A DNA stretch of 64,000 bases from Sternotherus odoratus (GCA_032164245.1 JAVMKO010000009.1:79803212-79867211); one strand, 5' to 3'; shown: positions 25,270-36,668, counted from the stretch's first letter. The notes: generated from the letters alone by a model not told the origin. A program made the numbers and translations.

Positions 25270-28200
25270 TCACCCCGGTTTTATAGAGAACACATCTCGG
25301 TTGCGACTGATCATGTCGGCTGCCTCCCTCTTTTGGATCGGCGTCAGGTCTGGAGATATCTTTACTTGCTCGTGTGAATCATCCTCCTGGGGAAGGGTCT
25401 CCTGGGTGACCAAGCATGCCTCTCGATCGTGCCAAGGTTTTAGAAGATTCACATGATAAATTTGCTCTGGCTTCCGACGGCCGGGCTGCCGTACCTTATA
25501 GTTCACCTCCCCCACAGCTTCGATAACTTCGTAGGGTCCCTGCCAATGAGCCAATAGTTTACTTTCTGCTGTGGGTACCAGAACCATCACCCGATCTCCT
25601 GGCTGGAACCGTCGAAGCTTTGCTCGGTGGTTATAATGGGTTCGTTGGGTCTCTTGTGCCTTCTCTAAGTGTTCCCGTACGATGGGCGTAACTCGGGCTA
25701 TCCGATCTCGCATCTGCAGTACATGCTCGACTATATTCCTTCCAGGATTTGGCTCTTCTTCCCAAGCTTCTCTGGCTATATCCAGTATGCCCCGGGGATG
25801 GCGCCCGTACAGTAGTTCAAACGGGGAGAAACCCGTTGAGGCTTGTGGAACCTCCCGGATGGCGAACATGAGGTAAGGCAACAGGGTATCCCAATCTTTC
25901 CCGTCCTGACTGACCACTTTTCTAATCATGGCCTTGAGGGTCCTATTGAACCTCTCCACAAGGCCATCTGTTTGTGGGTGGTATACGGAGGTCCGTAGGG
26001 CTTTTACCTGGAGCAATGAACAAAGATCTTTCATCAATTTGGACACAAAAGGTGTCCCTTGGTCAGTCAATATCTCCTTGGGTAGCCCAACTCGGGCAAA
26101 AATCTGTAGTAGCTCCTTAGCTATTATCTTGGAGGTTGTATTGCGTAGGGGGACGGCTTCCGGGTACCGGGTTGCATAGTCCAGTACAACAAGCACATGC
26201 TGGTGTCCCCGAGCTGTCTTCTCAAGGGGTCCAACCAGATCCATAGCTATACGTTCAAAAGGTACCTCTATTATTGGAAGAGGTATCAACGGCGCCCGCA
26301 AGTGCGGACGAGGACTATGTAACTGACATTCTGGACAAGAGATGCAATATCGCCGAACATCTTCGTGCACTCCTGGCCAGAAGAACCTCCGCAGGATCCG
26401 TGCCTGGGTTTTCTCGACCCCTAGGTGTCCTCCAAATAGGTGACTGTGGGCAAGGCTCAATATGGCCTTTTGATGTTTTCTTGGCACCAGAAGTTGATGG
26501 ATCTCCTGCTCCTGTATTTGCACCACACGGTACAAAAGATCTTTCTTTACTATAAAGTAAGGTCCTGTACCCCGGACTTTCCCCTCCACGGGTGTCCCAT
26601 CTATCTCGGCTACCTCCTTTCGGGCGTTATCGTATCTAGGGTCCTCTGCTTGGTCCCGCCCGAAAGATTCTCTCCCAGAACTAACGTGCCCAAGTTCCCA
26701 GGGCCTGGCTTCTGCTTCTCCCAGTGGCTCACTGCCATCCTGACGTGGGGTGGCCTCTGGCTCGCTTTCCGGGGTGGAAGTTTCTCTGCTGGCTGCTCGG
26801 GTCCGTCGGCCGACTAGAGCAGTCTTCTGATCCTGGGTCAGGATCCGGGTTCCTAAGGCCTTTGCGGCCCTCCTCTCTTTTTTCGTCCTCCGGGTCCTTT
26901 GGGGGGCTGGGAACAGATCCTCAGAAATTTCCGTGTACATCGGGGGTTGACATTCTCCTGGTGGTAAATTGCTATCCTCAGGGTCCCCGCTTTCCTCCAG
27001 CCTCGCTGGGGGAAGTAAATTATCAAACCCTGGATAGTCCCTCCCAATAACTACAGGATATGGGAGGTTAGGGACTACACCCACCGTTACCTCAATGGGG
27101 TTTCCCTGAACTGCTATCTCTACCGGAATAGTGGGGTAATAACTTACAGCCCCATGTACACAAGTCACTGCTATGCGTTTGGCTTGTAACAGCTGCCTTC
27201 TTTGTATCAGCTTGCCCGATACAAGGGTAATAGCACTCCCAGAGTCCACAAGTGCTGTAGTTTCCATCCCATTTATCTTCACCGGTCTGGTGTAGTTATG
27301 TGGGGCTAATGTAACCCCTACGAGGTGGAGAAGGGAGCACGGAACCTCACAATCCCCGAAGTTACATTGCCTAGGTTTCCTCCTGCTGGGACACTGTGCT
27401 GCTATATGTCCCCACTCCCCACATGCATAGCATCTATAGTCATTTCTACTAGTTTCCCTATCATGGGAATTAGGGAATTTGAACCCCGGCTTCCTCCCCC
27501 TCTGACTGGTCCCTTCCTTCTGGGGTCCCCCAGGGTTTTCAGCCCTCCCTTTCTTCCACCTAGGACCTCCTGGGGTACTGGGTGCCCAAACTTCCAGCGT
27601 TGGGTTTGGGTGCCTGTTCCAGAAGGGGCCTCGTTTAGGTAGTCGGGTCAATTCCCTGGCTGTCATCCGTCTTTCTACCAGCGTGATCATCTCGTCGTAA
27701 GCGGATGGATCATTCTGGCCTACCCATTTACGGAGATCTGGTGGTAGACCCCGCATATAATGATCGATGACCAGGGTCTCCAACATCTCATTCGGGTTGC
27801 ATGCCTCGGGCTGTAACCACTTCCGTGCCAGGTGTATGAGATCAAATAGTTGGGACCTCGGGGGTTTGGTCTCCTGATATTTCCACTCATGGAACCTCTG
27901 GGCCCGTACCGCTGCTGTTACCCCTAATCGTGCTAGGATTTCTGCCTTCAGCCGGAGATAGTCAGTGGCATCTGTGGCAGGCAAGTCAAAGTAGGCTTTC
28001 TGGGCCTCTCCGCACAAAAAGGGGGCGAGAATGCTGGCCCACTGCTCCTGGGGCCATGCCTCCCGCTGAGCAGTCCTCTCAAACGAGAGAAGATATGCCT
28101 CAATGTCATCTTCTGCTGTCATCTTTGGCAGACAAACAGAGGCCCCTAGGGTTTGCATCCCATTAGACCCTCGGGGCTGGGTGGTGAGGATCTTTAGCTG

Positions 28201-28335
28201 ATCCATTACCTCACGCAAGAGGGCACGATCTTGGGTCGCCTGATTCATTATTAATTGATTTGTTTCCTGCTGAACCCGGGTAGTCTCCTGCTGGGCTGCC
28301 GTGGCTTGTACCAGAGCCCTTATCACCTCCTCCAT
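25270..28335 (-). CDS. Gag-protease-integrase polyprotein of Gmr1-like Gypsy element
   Basis: A 1021-residue frame starting at ATG 110 bp downstream of the primer site. Residues 10-50 are glutamine-rich and helical. Residues 70-225 form the Gag capsid-like region; about 145-225 reads like a SCAN domain ([25 protein letters not shown]). A CCHC zinc knuckle lies at C302, C305, H310, C315. An aspartic protease motif, DSG, is at 364-366. After a charged, low-complexity linker (440-590) comes the integrase: a zinc domain with histidines at about 632 and 637 and C667/C670, catalytic D699, D758 and E794 (35 residues between the last two), and a GPY/F module at 931-937. The frame ends at residue 1021 with UGA, just where the RT region would begin. 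The products would build the particle, mature it and integrate the DNA copy. The frame looks open and under recent constraint. Confidence 0.9.
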   Translation of the reverse strand: MEEVIRALVQATAAQQETTRVQQETNQLIMNQATQDRALLREVMDQLKILTTQPRGSNGMQTLGASVCLPKMTAEDDIEAYLLSFERTAQREAWPQEQWASILAPFLCGEAQKAYFDLPATDATDYLRLKAEILARLGVTAAVRAQRFHEWKYQETKPPRSQLFDLIHLARKWLQPEACNPNEMLETLVIDHYMRGLPPDLRKWVGQNDPSAYDEMITLVERRMTARELTRLPKRGPFWNRHPNPTLEVWAPSTPGGPRWKKGRAENPGGPQKEGTSQRGRKPGFKFPNSHDRETSRNDYRCYACGEWGHIAAQCPSRRKPRQCNFGDCEVPCSLLHLVGVTLAPHNYTRPVKINGMETTALVDSGSAITLVSGKLIQRRQLLQAKRIAVTCVHGAVSYYPTIPVEIAVQGNPIEVTVGVVPNLPYPVVIGRDYPGFDNLLPPARLEESGDPEDSNLPPGECQPPMYTEISEDLFPAPQRTRRTKKERRAAKALGTRILTQDQKTALVGRRTRAASRETSTPESEPEATPRQDGSEPLGEAEARPWELGHVSSGRESFGRDQAEDPRYDNARKEVAEIDGTPVEGKVRGTGPYFIVKKDLLYRVVQIQEQEIHQLLVPRKHQKAILSLAHSHLFGGHLGVEKTQARILRRFFWPGVHEDVRRYCISCPECQLHSPRPHLRAPLIPLPIIEVPFERIAMDLVGPLEKTARGHQHVLVVLDYATRYPEAVPLRNTTSKIIAKELLQIFARVGLPKEILTDQGTPFVSKLMKDLCSLLQVKALRTSVYHPQTDGLVERFNRTLKAMIRKVVSQDGKDWDTLLPYLMFAIREVPQASTGFSPFELLYGRHPRGILDIAREAWEEEPNPGRNIVEHVLQMRDRIARVTPIVREHLEKAQETQRTHYNHRAKLRRFQPGDRVMVLVPTAESKLLAHWQGPYEVIEAVGEVNYKVRQPGRRKPEQIYHVNLLKPWHDREACLVTQETLPQEDDSHEQVKISPDLTPIQKREAADMISRNRDVFSIKPG

Positions 28336-28444
28336 TGTGGCACAAAGCAGACAACCACCAAAGAGAATTCAAAACCCCAGGGCACTTTTTTTTTTTTCCC
28401 CTTTTCCTTTTTAAAGCCTTTCTTCCGCCACGCTGCGTATGAAC

Positions 28445-28462
28445 ATCCCACCTCTGACACCA
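28445..28462 (-). promoter_or_regulatory. Primer-binding site, tRNA-Leu type
   Basis: Two bases inside the 5' LTR, the plus strand reads ATCCCACCTCTGACACCA, the form of a tRNA 3' end with its CCA. It matches the 3' end of vertebrate tRNA-Leu (CAA/CAG type) at about 17 of 18 positions, from memory of that tRNA. The identity of the primer is an inference. Confidence 0.7.
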
Positions 28463-28464
28463 GT

Positions 28465-29007
28465 TGTGACAAAGCTCCAAGCCTGTACTTGTGGGTCCTG
28501 CGTTTCTTGGCGGATTTCACTAGCCTCAGTGGCTAATTGTGGAAGGCAGGGGGGGGGGGGGAGCCCGGGCCCGCCCTCTTCTCCGGGCTCCAGCCCAGGG
28601 ACCCTAATAATCTCAGTTGAGATGGCTGACCTTTTAACCACCAAGCACAATACAATTCCCCTGGGCTTCTTCCCCACAACAGTTCCTGCTTCTTTACTCT
28701 CCACTTCACCCTTACCTCAGGGCCTCCTTCCAAACTGCTCTCTGCTTCAATGCCTCCAAACTCCTCTCTGCTCCAAACACCCACACTGTCTGCCTGAGGC
28801 AGGGGTTTTTATTAAGGCCTTACTTGACAGCAGGTGCTCCTAATTAACCTGCTGCCTGCTAGAACCTTCTTAATTGACCCCAGGTGTCTTGATTGGCCTG
28901 GAGTAGGCTTTGTTTGGCTATAGGGGGAACAGAGACCTGCACATCCTGAGACTGATGTACCTGCCTTCCAGCACTCTCCTATACCCTTCAGGTCTGACTC
29001 TGTCACA
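28465..29007 (-). repeat. 5' LTR of the Gypsy element
   Basis: 543 bp, the upstream LTR in element orientation. Compared with 23379-23919 I count two substitutions ('agctcggg'/'agcccggg' and 'agatctg'/'agacctg') and a 2-bp difference in a G-run. AATAAA lies on the minus strand at 28808-28813 as a candidate poly(A) signal. The promoter would lie here but no clear TATA box is visible. Confidence 0.92.
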
Positions 29008-30259
29008 GTTGTAATAAACAAAGATAGCTGACCATTCATTACATATTAATGAACACTACCATCTAGAGGCGATTGCATGAAGATTAACAAGTCTGACCCT
29101 AATTTAAGCCTTGGTGGGATGAAAACTTCTCAGCTAACGACCCACACAATGCAGTGTGAAATTTGCATGCTGTAGTGCAACGGGGTAGAATTGATCCTCT
29201 CCAACAAATCTGTTACTTCCTTGAATATTATGTCATCCCAATATGTTGTACTTCTATGCTATCTCCCCTCAGAGGATCTCAATGTACATTGGAAATATTA
29301 ATAAATTATCCATTTAGTTTAATTTAGCCATCAATTAATATTGAGCATGTAGATTAATTTGACATGTTAATAACCCATGGGGAAAATTGTGCTATATTAT
29401 GATGATGGAGAAGGCACCAATTATGATGGTGGAAAAAAGACAACCTATACATTGAGGGAAAAGAACACAACAAAACTATCAATCAGCACAAGCTGTGCCT
29501 AAAGTTGTACCCACACATTTCTGCACAGAACACTGTTTTTAGTTCTTGTTTTCTTACAATACTGATGCTTATATTTAAATCAATCAAGATTAACCTCTTA
29601 GCAAGCTTATCTTAGACAAAAAAGAGCTAATCAAAAGGATGATATTCAAAATGATTTTTACGCAAAGAGAATTAACAGAAAAGAAAGACGAATAGAACAT
29701 GATGAATCCATTTTAAGGTCAGTTGAAATCATTGTGATCATTTAGTCTGACCTGCTGGATAGTACAGGCCATGGAACTGCCTCAGAATAATTCCTAGAGC
29801 AGATGTGTGTGTGATACAAGTACTCTGTGGGCATAATACATCTTCACAGCAAGTTTTCTATGCTTTCACAATAGCTCAGTGATGAGAAAACCATCAACAT
29901 TCAGATGTTACAAGACTTTCTGCCAAGAGAAGATACTGCCTTCCACAAATCACTTATTTCATGTGTAAAATTAAATATAATTATCAGACACCCTCACTGT
30001 TTACAATACTATGTTTATTTTTTTTAAAAAAAATATTAAATATTTTAGGTCTATTCCTCCAACTAACCAAAAACCAGAGAACATGATTGTTGTTTTTAAT
30101 TATGTGGATAAAAAATTTCTTGGCATAAATAATATTTTGCACCAAATACCACAATAAAAATTGGCAGTTAAGCTATTTTGCTATACAACTAACAGACTTA
30201 CCCCCGTGTGCTGTAATACAAAAGAAATTAGATAAATAATTACCCTGATGAGGCCTGAT

Positions 30260-30320
30260 CCAAGTGCCATTAAAGCCAATAGAAAGATTCCCATTGTCTT
30301 TAATGGGAGTTAGATTAGAC
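30260..30320. repeat. Short palindrome of the dispersed family
   Basis: 'gccattaaagccaatagaaa' faces 'ttcccattgtctttaatggg' as an imperfect inverted repeat, with 'gcctgatcc' before it. Same family as 31841. Confidence 0.6.
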
Positions 30321-31838
30321 CCCCATGGAAACCATTAACGAACAGATGCTTTGCAGTAGAAAAACTTGGTTTATGTTAGCAAGCTGATATACTTCCTTGC
30401 TAAGTAATACCCCCACAGTGCAACAGTTCTTTAAAAGAAAAAAATCGCTGGATTCTCATCTCTTCAGAATGGGGATGAGCAATGTGGATGAGCACCCAGG
30501 GAGAAAGCTGAGCAGAAAATACCAGTGTCACCAGACTGCAACTTTTCAGAACTCGTAAATTAATATCATTCCTACTGTCCTTACAGAAGTTAAGGCTCAT
30601 CGGCTGTCAATGGAAGATTTGCTTGCCCTGAGACTTTAGAATTAAGCATTTCATATGGAAAAGCCTTCAAGATCATCATCTTCCAAAGAGGATTCATGCC
30701 CTGCACTCCTGTAAGAACTTCTGAACGAGACTTGACATTTGGTCTTCCACTCCATCAAGATCTCCTTCCTCTGTGGTTAAACCAGTGGGGCCTCTTTCCT
30801 TTCATAGACTCCTGGTCATGGTTTGGGGCCATGAACATATTAGAAGAGTCAGGTTGCTGTGTTAGGCAATAGCCTAACAATGATGTGTGATGACTTCTAA
30901 GAAAAGACTCCTGTTGACTTCACAAGCTTTGGATCAGATCCGTGTAGCCTTCAGAGAAAATTTAAAACAAATCTCAAATTAAAGCGAAGGCAAATAGCAG
31001 AAAATGTAGCCCATTAGGTAATGAGTACTCGAGAAGAGCAGAATGAGTGAAAAAGGCTGTGAGCATGCCCAAACATAAAGTGGTTTCTGAGGATTAAGGG
31101 CAGGCACACAGAGCGAAGCAATATGGTGACGCCAACAGTGTGTCTACAGAGTCGAATTCATGGAAAAATGTGGAAGAACTGTGGAGCTCCGTCCCAGACA
31201 AAGGCTGTCAGCCACTCAGATCAAATCAAATCATAAACTTTGTGCCAGATTTGCATGGCGTGACCTAATCAGCGTCATATAATCTGCAACGTTGAAATTA
31301 TCCCATGCCAGCTAGCTTGAGAAGGGTCTGCACTAGGGAAAAAGTTCACAGTACAATCAAAGAACAACTTTCTTTCCCTCCTTACATCTTGCCTCTTATC
31401 TCTATTCCTCTTATTTTGTGGTTGTTTTCTTCTTACTCCCATTAGTGTAGCTAATACTGAGGAGCTACCGCTTGATCCAACCCAGAAGAGTCAGTGTTAT
31501 TTCTTTTGACTGACTATCAAATGCCTGGCTCATATTTGTGTGCTAATACACAGGCCAGGAAACTATGAAATATTTGATAATCTTTTGATACCAAAGGATA
31601 ACTTATGTTTTAAATTCCCACCCAGTTTTAAAATGCTAATGAGTACCGGAAAGATTAAAGGAGGGTTATAGAATGCCCGAGAAGACTTTTTGTCTCTAGA
31701 ATGATTGGGTTAATTGACAAGAAAAAGAATATTAAGTACTTGAGAGTACAGAATCATCATCAGATTATTGTAACCCATACTCCATGAGCCTTTTAAAACC
31801 TTTATGTGGAGTAACTGTGTAAGGGCCATTCCAAAGTC

Positions 31839-31876
31839 CACTGAAGTCAATGGAAAAACTCCCATTGACTTCAGTA
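31839..31876. repeat. Short palindrome of the dispersed family
   Basis: CTGAAGTCAATGG (31841-31853) and CCATTGACTTCAG (31862-31874) are perfect 13-bp arms around an 8-base loop. The clearest member of the family in the window. Confidence 0.8.
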
Positions 31877-32423
31877 GGTGCTATATCTGGGAACAAACCC
31901 TCTCTTGTTTCATCAGTACCATACTGTGCTTAGTTACATTTTTAAAAGATGACTCCTGTGGCTGGAGAAGATCTGTATTATGAAGAACAAATGCAGAAAT
32001 GCACCTGACAGATACACAGTGATACAATAGCTTGTGGCATACGGCTTGATCCAATTTCTGCTGAATGCAATGGGAAGTCTCACAGTTTCTTCAGTGGGAG
32101 TTGGAATAAGTCCTTAATTTGGCTCATTTGCATAGCTCATTTGGTGCTGTTGGCAAATAGGTTTCTGTTATTCTGATCAAAAGCGGAGTATCCTGGGCCT
32201 GAATTTGAATGCCTAGAAGTCATTCACAGCAAAAATGCAGAAAGAGTCTCAGATAACAAGAGTACGGCTCTTCTTTTGATTGATGGCTTAGCTCCTGCTA
32301 ACTGCTTTCTTATATCTGAAATATTCATCCTGAATATTCATCTTAAATGCTACAAAATTTGCCTTGGGTCAAACTTGACCTGAATTTGTGCATTAACAGT
32401 GGGCAGCTTGATTTTGATATCTA

Positions 32424-32613
32424 TAAGAACATAAGAATGGCCGTACTGGGTCAGACCAAAGGTCCATCCAGAGCAGTATCCTCTCTACCGACGGTGGCCA
32501 ATGCCAGGTGCCCCAGAATGAGTGAACATAACAGGTAATGATCAAATGATCTCTCTCCTGCCAACCATCACCCTCCTCTGACAAACAGAAGCTAGGGACA
32601 CTATTCCTGACAT
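32424..32613 (-). mobile_element. CR1 LINE 3'-end fragment
   Basis: Begins 'agaacataagaatggccgta' and continues 'ctgggtcagaccaaaggtcc', matching the 3' untranslated end of the CR1 copy at 36643 through 'gaagctagggacac'. Only the last 190 bp of the element are present, the usual severe 5' truncation of CR1. Confidence 0.88.
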
Positions 32614-34590
32614 ATATATTGTATGTCAACAAATTTTCAATGAGACTGGAGATGAACAGTTTTTCTTTACCAGGTTATCCTTAAATGTTCTGAGGCTGCC
32701 ATGCATTTTGGGTTCAAACCAAGGTCATTCGTAAAGCGCATATGAGCACATTATCCTTTGTCCACAGTTGGAGGATCAGCAGGTTGACCATTTGCTCTGA
32801 GGCTGCATTTTCTGATTTCTGCTACGGTGTGTTTGCTTTGTTGTTTTTTAATGTGAAACATTTCTAACAGCTTTGGTAATTTACCACCCACCAATGGATC
32901 ACCAGGAAGGAGGCTTTAAGGAAAGATTTCTTTCTAAATTTGCATTTTATTTTTATTTTTGACCCTGGCAATATTTCCTTGAGTCTGTTATTCTAAGTGC
33001 GGGAGAAATGACTGTTATGCATGGAAACAGGGCCCCATATAGAAATGTTCCAGCAGAAGCATGTCTGGGCTTGCATTTTTAATTCCATCAGTAGCTTTAC
33101 CTATATGGAATATTATTTTGATGATAGACCCAAATCCAGGACACTGAACACAGATCAAACAACCAGGGAAGATGCTGGACAGATGCACAACGTCAAGGAG
33201 CAGGAGGAAAAGGATTTTTCTGGTTGTAGATCTATTCAGGTCACCAATGGCTGAAATAGCCTACAGTGCGAATATGGGAAAGTCGATTACCATACGCAAA
33301 AGAACACTAAGGATGCAAGACAATTGCTCCACACATTTGCACCAGCCAGCAGAGATGGCCAAGAATGGATGGAGAAGAACACTATAACCTCTCCAAGGTG
33401 GTATGGTTCCTGTGCTCCCCAAGAGTTGAGGTGAACATTAAGCCTCCCAGAGCTTTGATGTGGGTTCTTTCTCCATCTTGTCCTCAAGGCAGAGCTGTGG
33501 TTTCATGTCATAACTTACTCCTTCCAGAGGAGCAAAGGTTTTGGCCCAAGCTGTGTGCATGTGGTGTCAAAGCTTTGGTTCATACCTATGTTTGAGGGCA
33601 AAATCTCTTGGAAAAATATTGCCAAGAAATTGTAATGTATGAAATACCCAAACAGAATAGTAAAACATTCATGCAAAGGTCTGTTTCACAACCACATTAA
33701 GCATGAGGACTAATATCAGAAATCAAAATGAATTCAATTTGGCCTTGTGTAATTATTCATTAAATTCTGAAATATGGCATGCAAGTGGAGAGCAAATTGA
33801 TATTGTGTCATGTTGCTTTTACAAAATTGAGCTCAGACAAGTCACGCTCAGCATGTTGTGAATGGTGAATCCCTGGGCCAATTCCAACCAGATGTTAGGG
33901 ATTAAATTTAACTCTGGTTGGAGGATTTTTTAATACATATCATGAAACATTCTCACCCCCACTCAAATTAATTTTAGAATGGGCAGTCTTCTCTAGAAAC
34001 TGAGGGTCAGCACGTAAGGGTAAACTAACTTATCTTTCTCCAATTCTCATGGAAAACGTATCCACTTTAGATGTAAGTTCAAGCACAAGGAAATAATGTG
34101 ACTGTATTTTGTTAACCACATTGAGGAAACAAAGAGATTCGGTTTCTCGTGACTTGTCTCAGATAAAATCAATGATACCTACACAGCAATAAAATCTTTT
34201 AGTCCATTCTCTAAGAATAGCAGCCTTCTCAAACAGAGCAAGCTGCCAATGCTGACAGACAACTAAGAGAGTTTGCAATGGAGAAATGTGTGGAATATGG
34301 AAAGTCCATGAGCATTATCCTGTTCATCTTCTAAATATCTAGCTAGTTACAGTATAAACCTCCACCAAATGAATGACAAGAGTCTCCTTCTTTTAATCTC
34401 TCTCCTCATGGACACATAGGTTGGTACACTTTGTATGGGTATCCATGTTTCCGGAGGAACATTTTTGTTCCATTAGTTGTATGGCAATTAACCAACATTA
34501 TGCAGCACGGGCCAGATTCTGCCACTCTTATTCACACTGGGTAGTACCTTATTCCAGTTGAGGATCTAGCCGTCTATCAATATGTATTTT
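32614..34590. other. Non-coding block, nothing recognised
   Basis: AT-rich; open frames are short and overlap on both strands without domains. A worn 'ccagattctgcc...attccagttgag' word near 34510-34565 belongs to the palindromic repeats. Confidence 0.5.

Positions 34591-34591
<1 letters not shown>

Positions 34592-34666
<75 letters not shown>
34592..34666. repeat. (CA)n microsatellite, 75 bp
   Basis: About 37 uninterrupted CA units. Long and pure, so probably polymorphic. A dispersed repeat starts just downstream at 34678. Confidence 0.97.
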
Positions 34667-34668
<2 letters not shown>

Positions 34669-34677
34669 ATTCTTAAA

Positions 34678-34785
34678 GTAAGTCAAGCTCTCAAAAGTTA
34701 GGAAAGGCCAGAATTAATGTTGTCTATGCAACCGTAATTCATCCTCCGCAAGCATATGTTTTATGATACAGTCTTTAATTATATC
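34678..34785 (+). repeat. Dispersed repeat, copy 1
   Basis: Shares 21 bases exactly (34681-34701) with 62084-62104, followed by aligned blocks 'aattaa', 'accgtaattc' against 'accttaattc', and 'atgatacagtcttta' against 'atgatatagtctttta'. A dispersed family of unknown class. Confidence 0.65.
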
Positions 34786-35254
34786 ACACATTTTTTTTCC
34801 AGACAACCTTGACTTATTCAACATGCAGGATGGACAGTACTCATTGAATGAGCAGCCATTCAATATTTTATTCTCTCCTCATTGTTGTACGTGGCCCTAC
34901 AATGCACATTATTCAAACCCCACTCTAAAGACAGAATTGTTAATATTTTCATTGGTTCTTCTATGCTGCAATTCACTACAGTAACTGATATTATTCCCAT
35001 TTGTAAAATAGGGAACAAAGACACACAAAGATTAAGGCAAAAAGAATCCACTAAACTGTGGGGCCCAATTTGAAGTATCTAGGTCTGTAGAGTGTTTAGC
35101 ATTATATAGCACTGCATATGTTCAAAGAACAACTCCCTATTAACTTTAGCTGCAGCTGTGAGCACTGAGCACTTCTGCAAATCAGACCACAAGATCTCAA
35201 TCCAAGAACCCAGAAAATGAGGAACACACACTTCGTGACTGCCTGTGAAAAGCC

Positions 35255-35392
35255 TAGTTTAAGTAATTTGCCCTGCATCCTACAGGAACACTGTAGCAGG
35301 GATGGAATTCAGTTCTCCATGAACCATGAAACTATCCTTTCTCGACCTGCAATCCCTTGCCTCATCCATTAGACACCTTCCAACTTTGACAA
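35255..35392 (-). mobile_element. tRNA-derived SINE fragment
   Basis: 'agtaatttgccctgcatcct', 'gggatggaattcagttctcc' and 'cctcatccattagacacctt' are worn reverse-complement forms of the head of a tRNA-derived SINE (tRNA B-box part and 'gtctaatggatgagg'). The tail may continue back to about 34990 ('cccatttgtaaaatagggaa'). Confidence 0.5.
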
Positions 35393-35439
35393 CAAATGAA
35401 ACTACAGAAAACAGTTATTGCAGAAAATACTCCACTTCA

Positions 35440-35880
35440 CAACCTTTATCCCCGGACCAGGTCCATCCTGCACACTGAATGACTCCACTTCCTGTTCCCT
35501 CCAAGATTGTCCCCTTCTGCCCCATCTCCTTCCACCTGTCCCTGTGCCAGTCTTATCTCTTCCCCTCTTACCTCCTTATCCCAGGCCGATTCTTATTTAG
35601 CCAGTCCAAATCTCCAGTCCTCATACTTCTCATCACCAGTCCTCTTGTCCTGCCAGTCTTGGTCTCTCCGCGCTCCCAGTCTCCCCGCTCCTTTATTCCC
35701 AGTTTCCCCACACCGGCTTCTTTCCCCCGACTTCTTGCTGTGCTCCCAGCCCTGTCTACAACTTCCAACATATCAACTGCTGATTTTGATAGATGGCCCC
35801 ACTCAGCCTCCCATTTTGAGGGAGCAATTTTCGTACCTGCACCTATCCGTTGGTGGAATTGATGTCATTTATGGGTCTGC
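35440..35880. other. Pyrimidine-rich tract, unknown
   Basis: About 300 bp of the plus strand is strongly C/T-biased ('ccttctgccccatctccttc' and similar) and gives overlapping 125-127 residue frames rich in Ser, Pro and Leu. They have no domain and are a composition effect. It could be a worn repeat; I do not recognise it. Confidence 0.5.
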
Positions 35881-36642
35881 TTGACTGGTGCTAAAGAGGT
35901 TGATTCATAATAGCCTGGCCATACAGTTTGTTACACTCAGCAGCTAAGATGAAGTACAGCTAAGAGGAGTGGCAAATATTAATGCAGGGAAGTGGAGTTA
36001 TTGCTAAAACTAAAGACATGCTCACAGGAAACTGGACCCCGTATAGCAACGTGTTGTATTGCTCTTACCACTAAATCCAGGCAACGCTGCTATTTCATAT
36101 TGATTTAGCTACCCAAACAAAACACGTGCAGTAGGCAGACGTCAAGACTTTTTCCTCTGCTACTTAAAATCATTTTAAAAGGAAAATCCACAAAGTATAT
36201 GTGTGAGCGACGTCTCTCATAGTCACAGACAGACGTACACATGATTATAATGTTGAACTGCTTTATGCTTGGCAAGCCAATATAGATGTGCAGGTTGTAG
36301 TGGATAACGCATTAGCTTTGGCTCAGCATGCAATTCCTGACTTAACAAAGCATGAGACCCAGGGTTTGTGATATCAATGATTGTTTCTGCAAATCTGTTT
36401 TCTGGGCTTTGAAGCAACAGGATAAAGAAACTGTCACATCAGCTAAAGTGTCAGTTTTGAAGTTGAGAAGTTGCAACTCCCTTTAATAATTAGATTTGTA
36501 AATCTTAAATACAGACTAGCCCACAAGTCTACAGTGAAAATAAAACAAGTCAGCAAAAGAATATTGCAGTAGAATACATGATTTATTTAACTGGAACTGA
36601 TTTTAAATATGATAGTGACCTACCTCTTAGGTAGCTATTTTT
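35881..36642. other. Non-coding block, nothing recognised
   Basis: AT-rich sequence without a recognisable repeat or exon. Confidence 0.5.
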
Positions 36643-36668
36643 ACATAAGAACATAAGAACATAAGAAC
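36643..36668 (-). repeat. CR1 3'-terminal octamer tail
   Basis: Three tandem copies of ACATAAGA-type units on the plus strand. CR1 elements end in short octamer repeats rather than poly(A). Confidence 0.85.

Larger units (their letters stand above)
23379..29007 (-). mobile_element. Nearly intact Ty3/Gypsy LTR retrotransposon, Gmr1-like
   Basis: A 5629-bp element read on the minus strand. It is bounded by LTRs of 541 and 543 bp that begin TGTGACA and end TGTCACA, and by a GTTG target duplication (23375-23378 and 29008-29011). A tRNA-type primer site and a purine tract sit next to the LTRs. The coding order is gag, zinc knuckle, protease, integrase, RT, RNase H; there is no envelope frame. Integrase before RT is the Ty1/copia order, yet the RT and integrase sequences (GPY/F motif, YLDD) are Gypsy-like. 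That combination defines Gmr1-like elements of deuterostomes. The only break I see in the coding part is one in-frame UGA at 25270-25272. Confidence 0.93.
29012..32423. other. Non-coding AT-rich block
   Basis: No exon or domain recognised. Palindromic-family members lie at 30260-30315, 31839-31876 and about 32040-32115 ('gaatgcaatggg...cttcagtgggag'). Otherwise I see nothing. Confidence 0.55.

Noticed and set aside
25270..25272. Selenocysteine or readthrough system at the Gypsy UGA
   Set aside because: No readthrough-type downstream context and no obvious structure seen; single-copy decay is simpler. Kept as a finding to test, not as a feature.
26274..27642. Several plus-strand frames of 80-125 residues
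   Set aside because: Antisense shadows of the Gypsy Gag-integrase frame.
35479..35884. Overlapping 127- and 125-residue frames
   Set aside because: Both arise from the pyrimidine-rich tract and consist of Ser/Pro/Leu runs in two frames; no domain.
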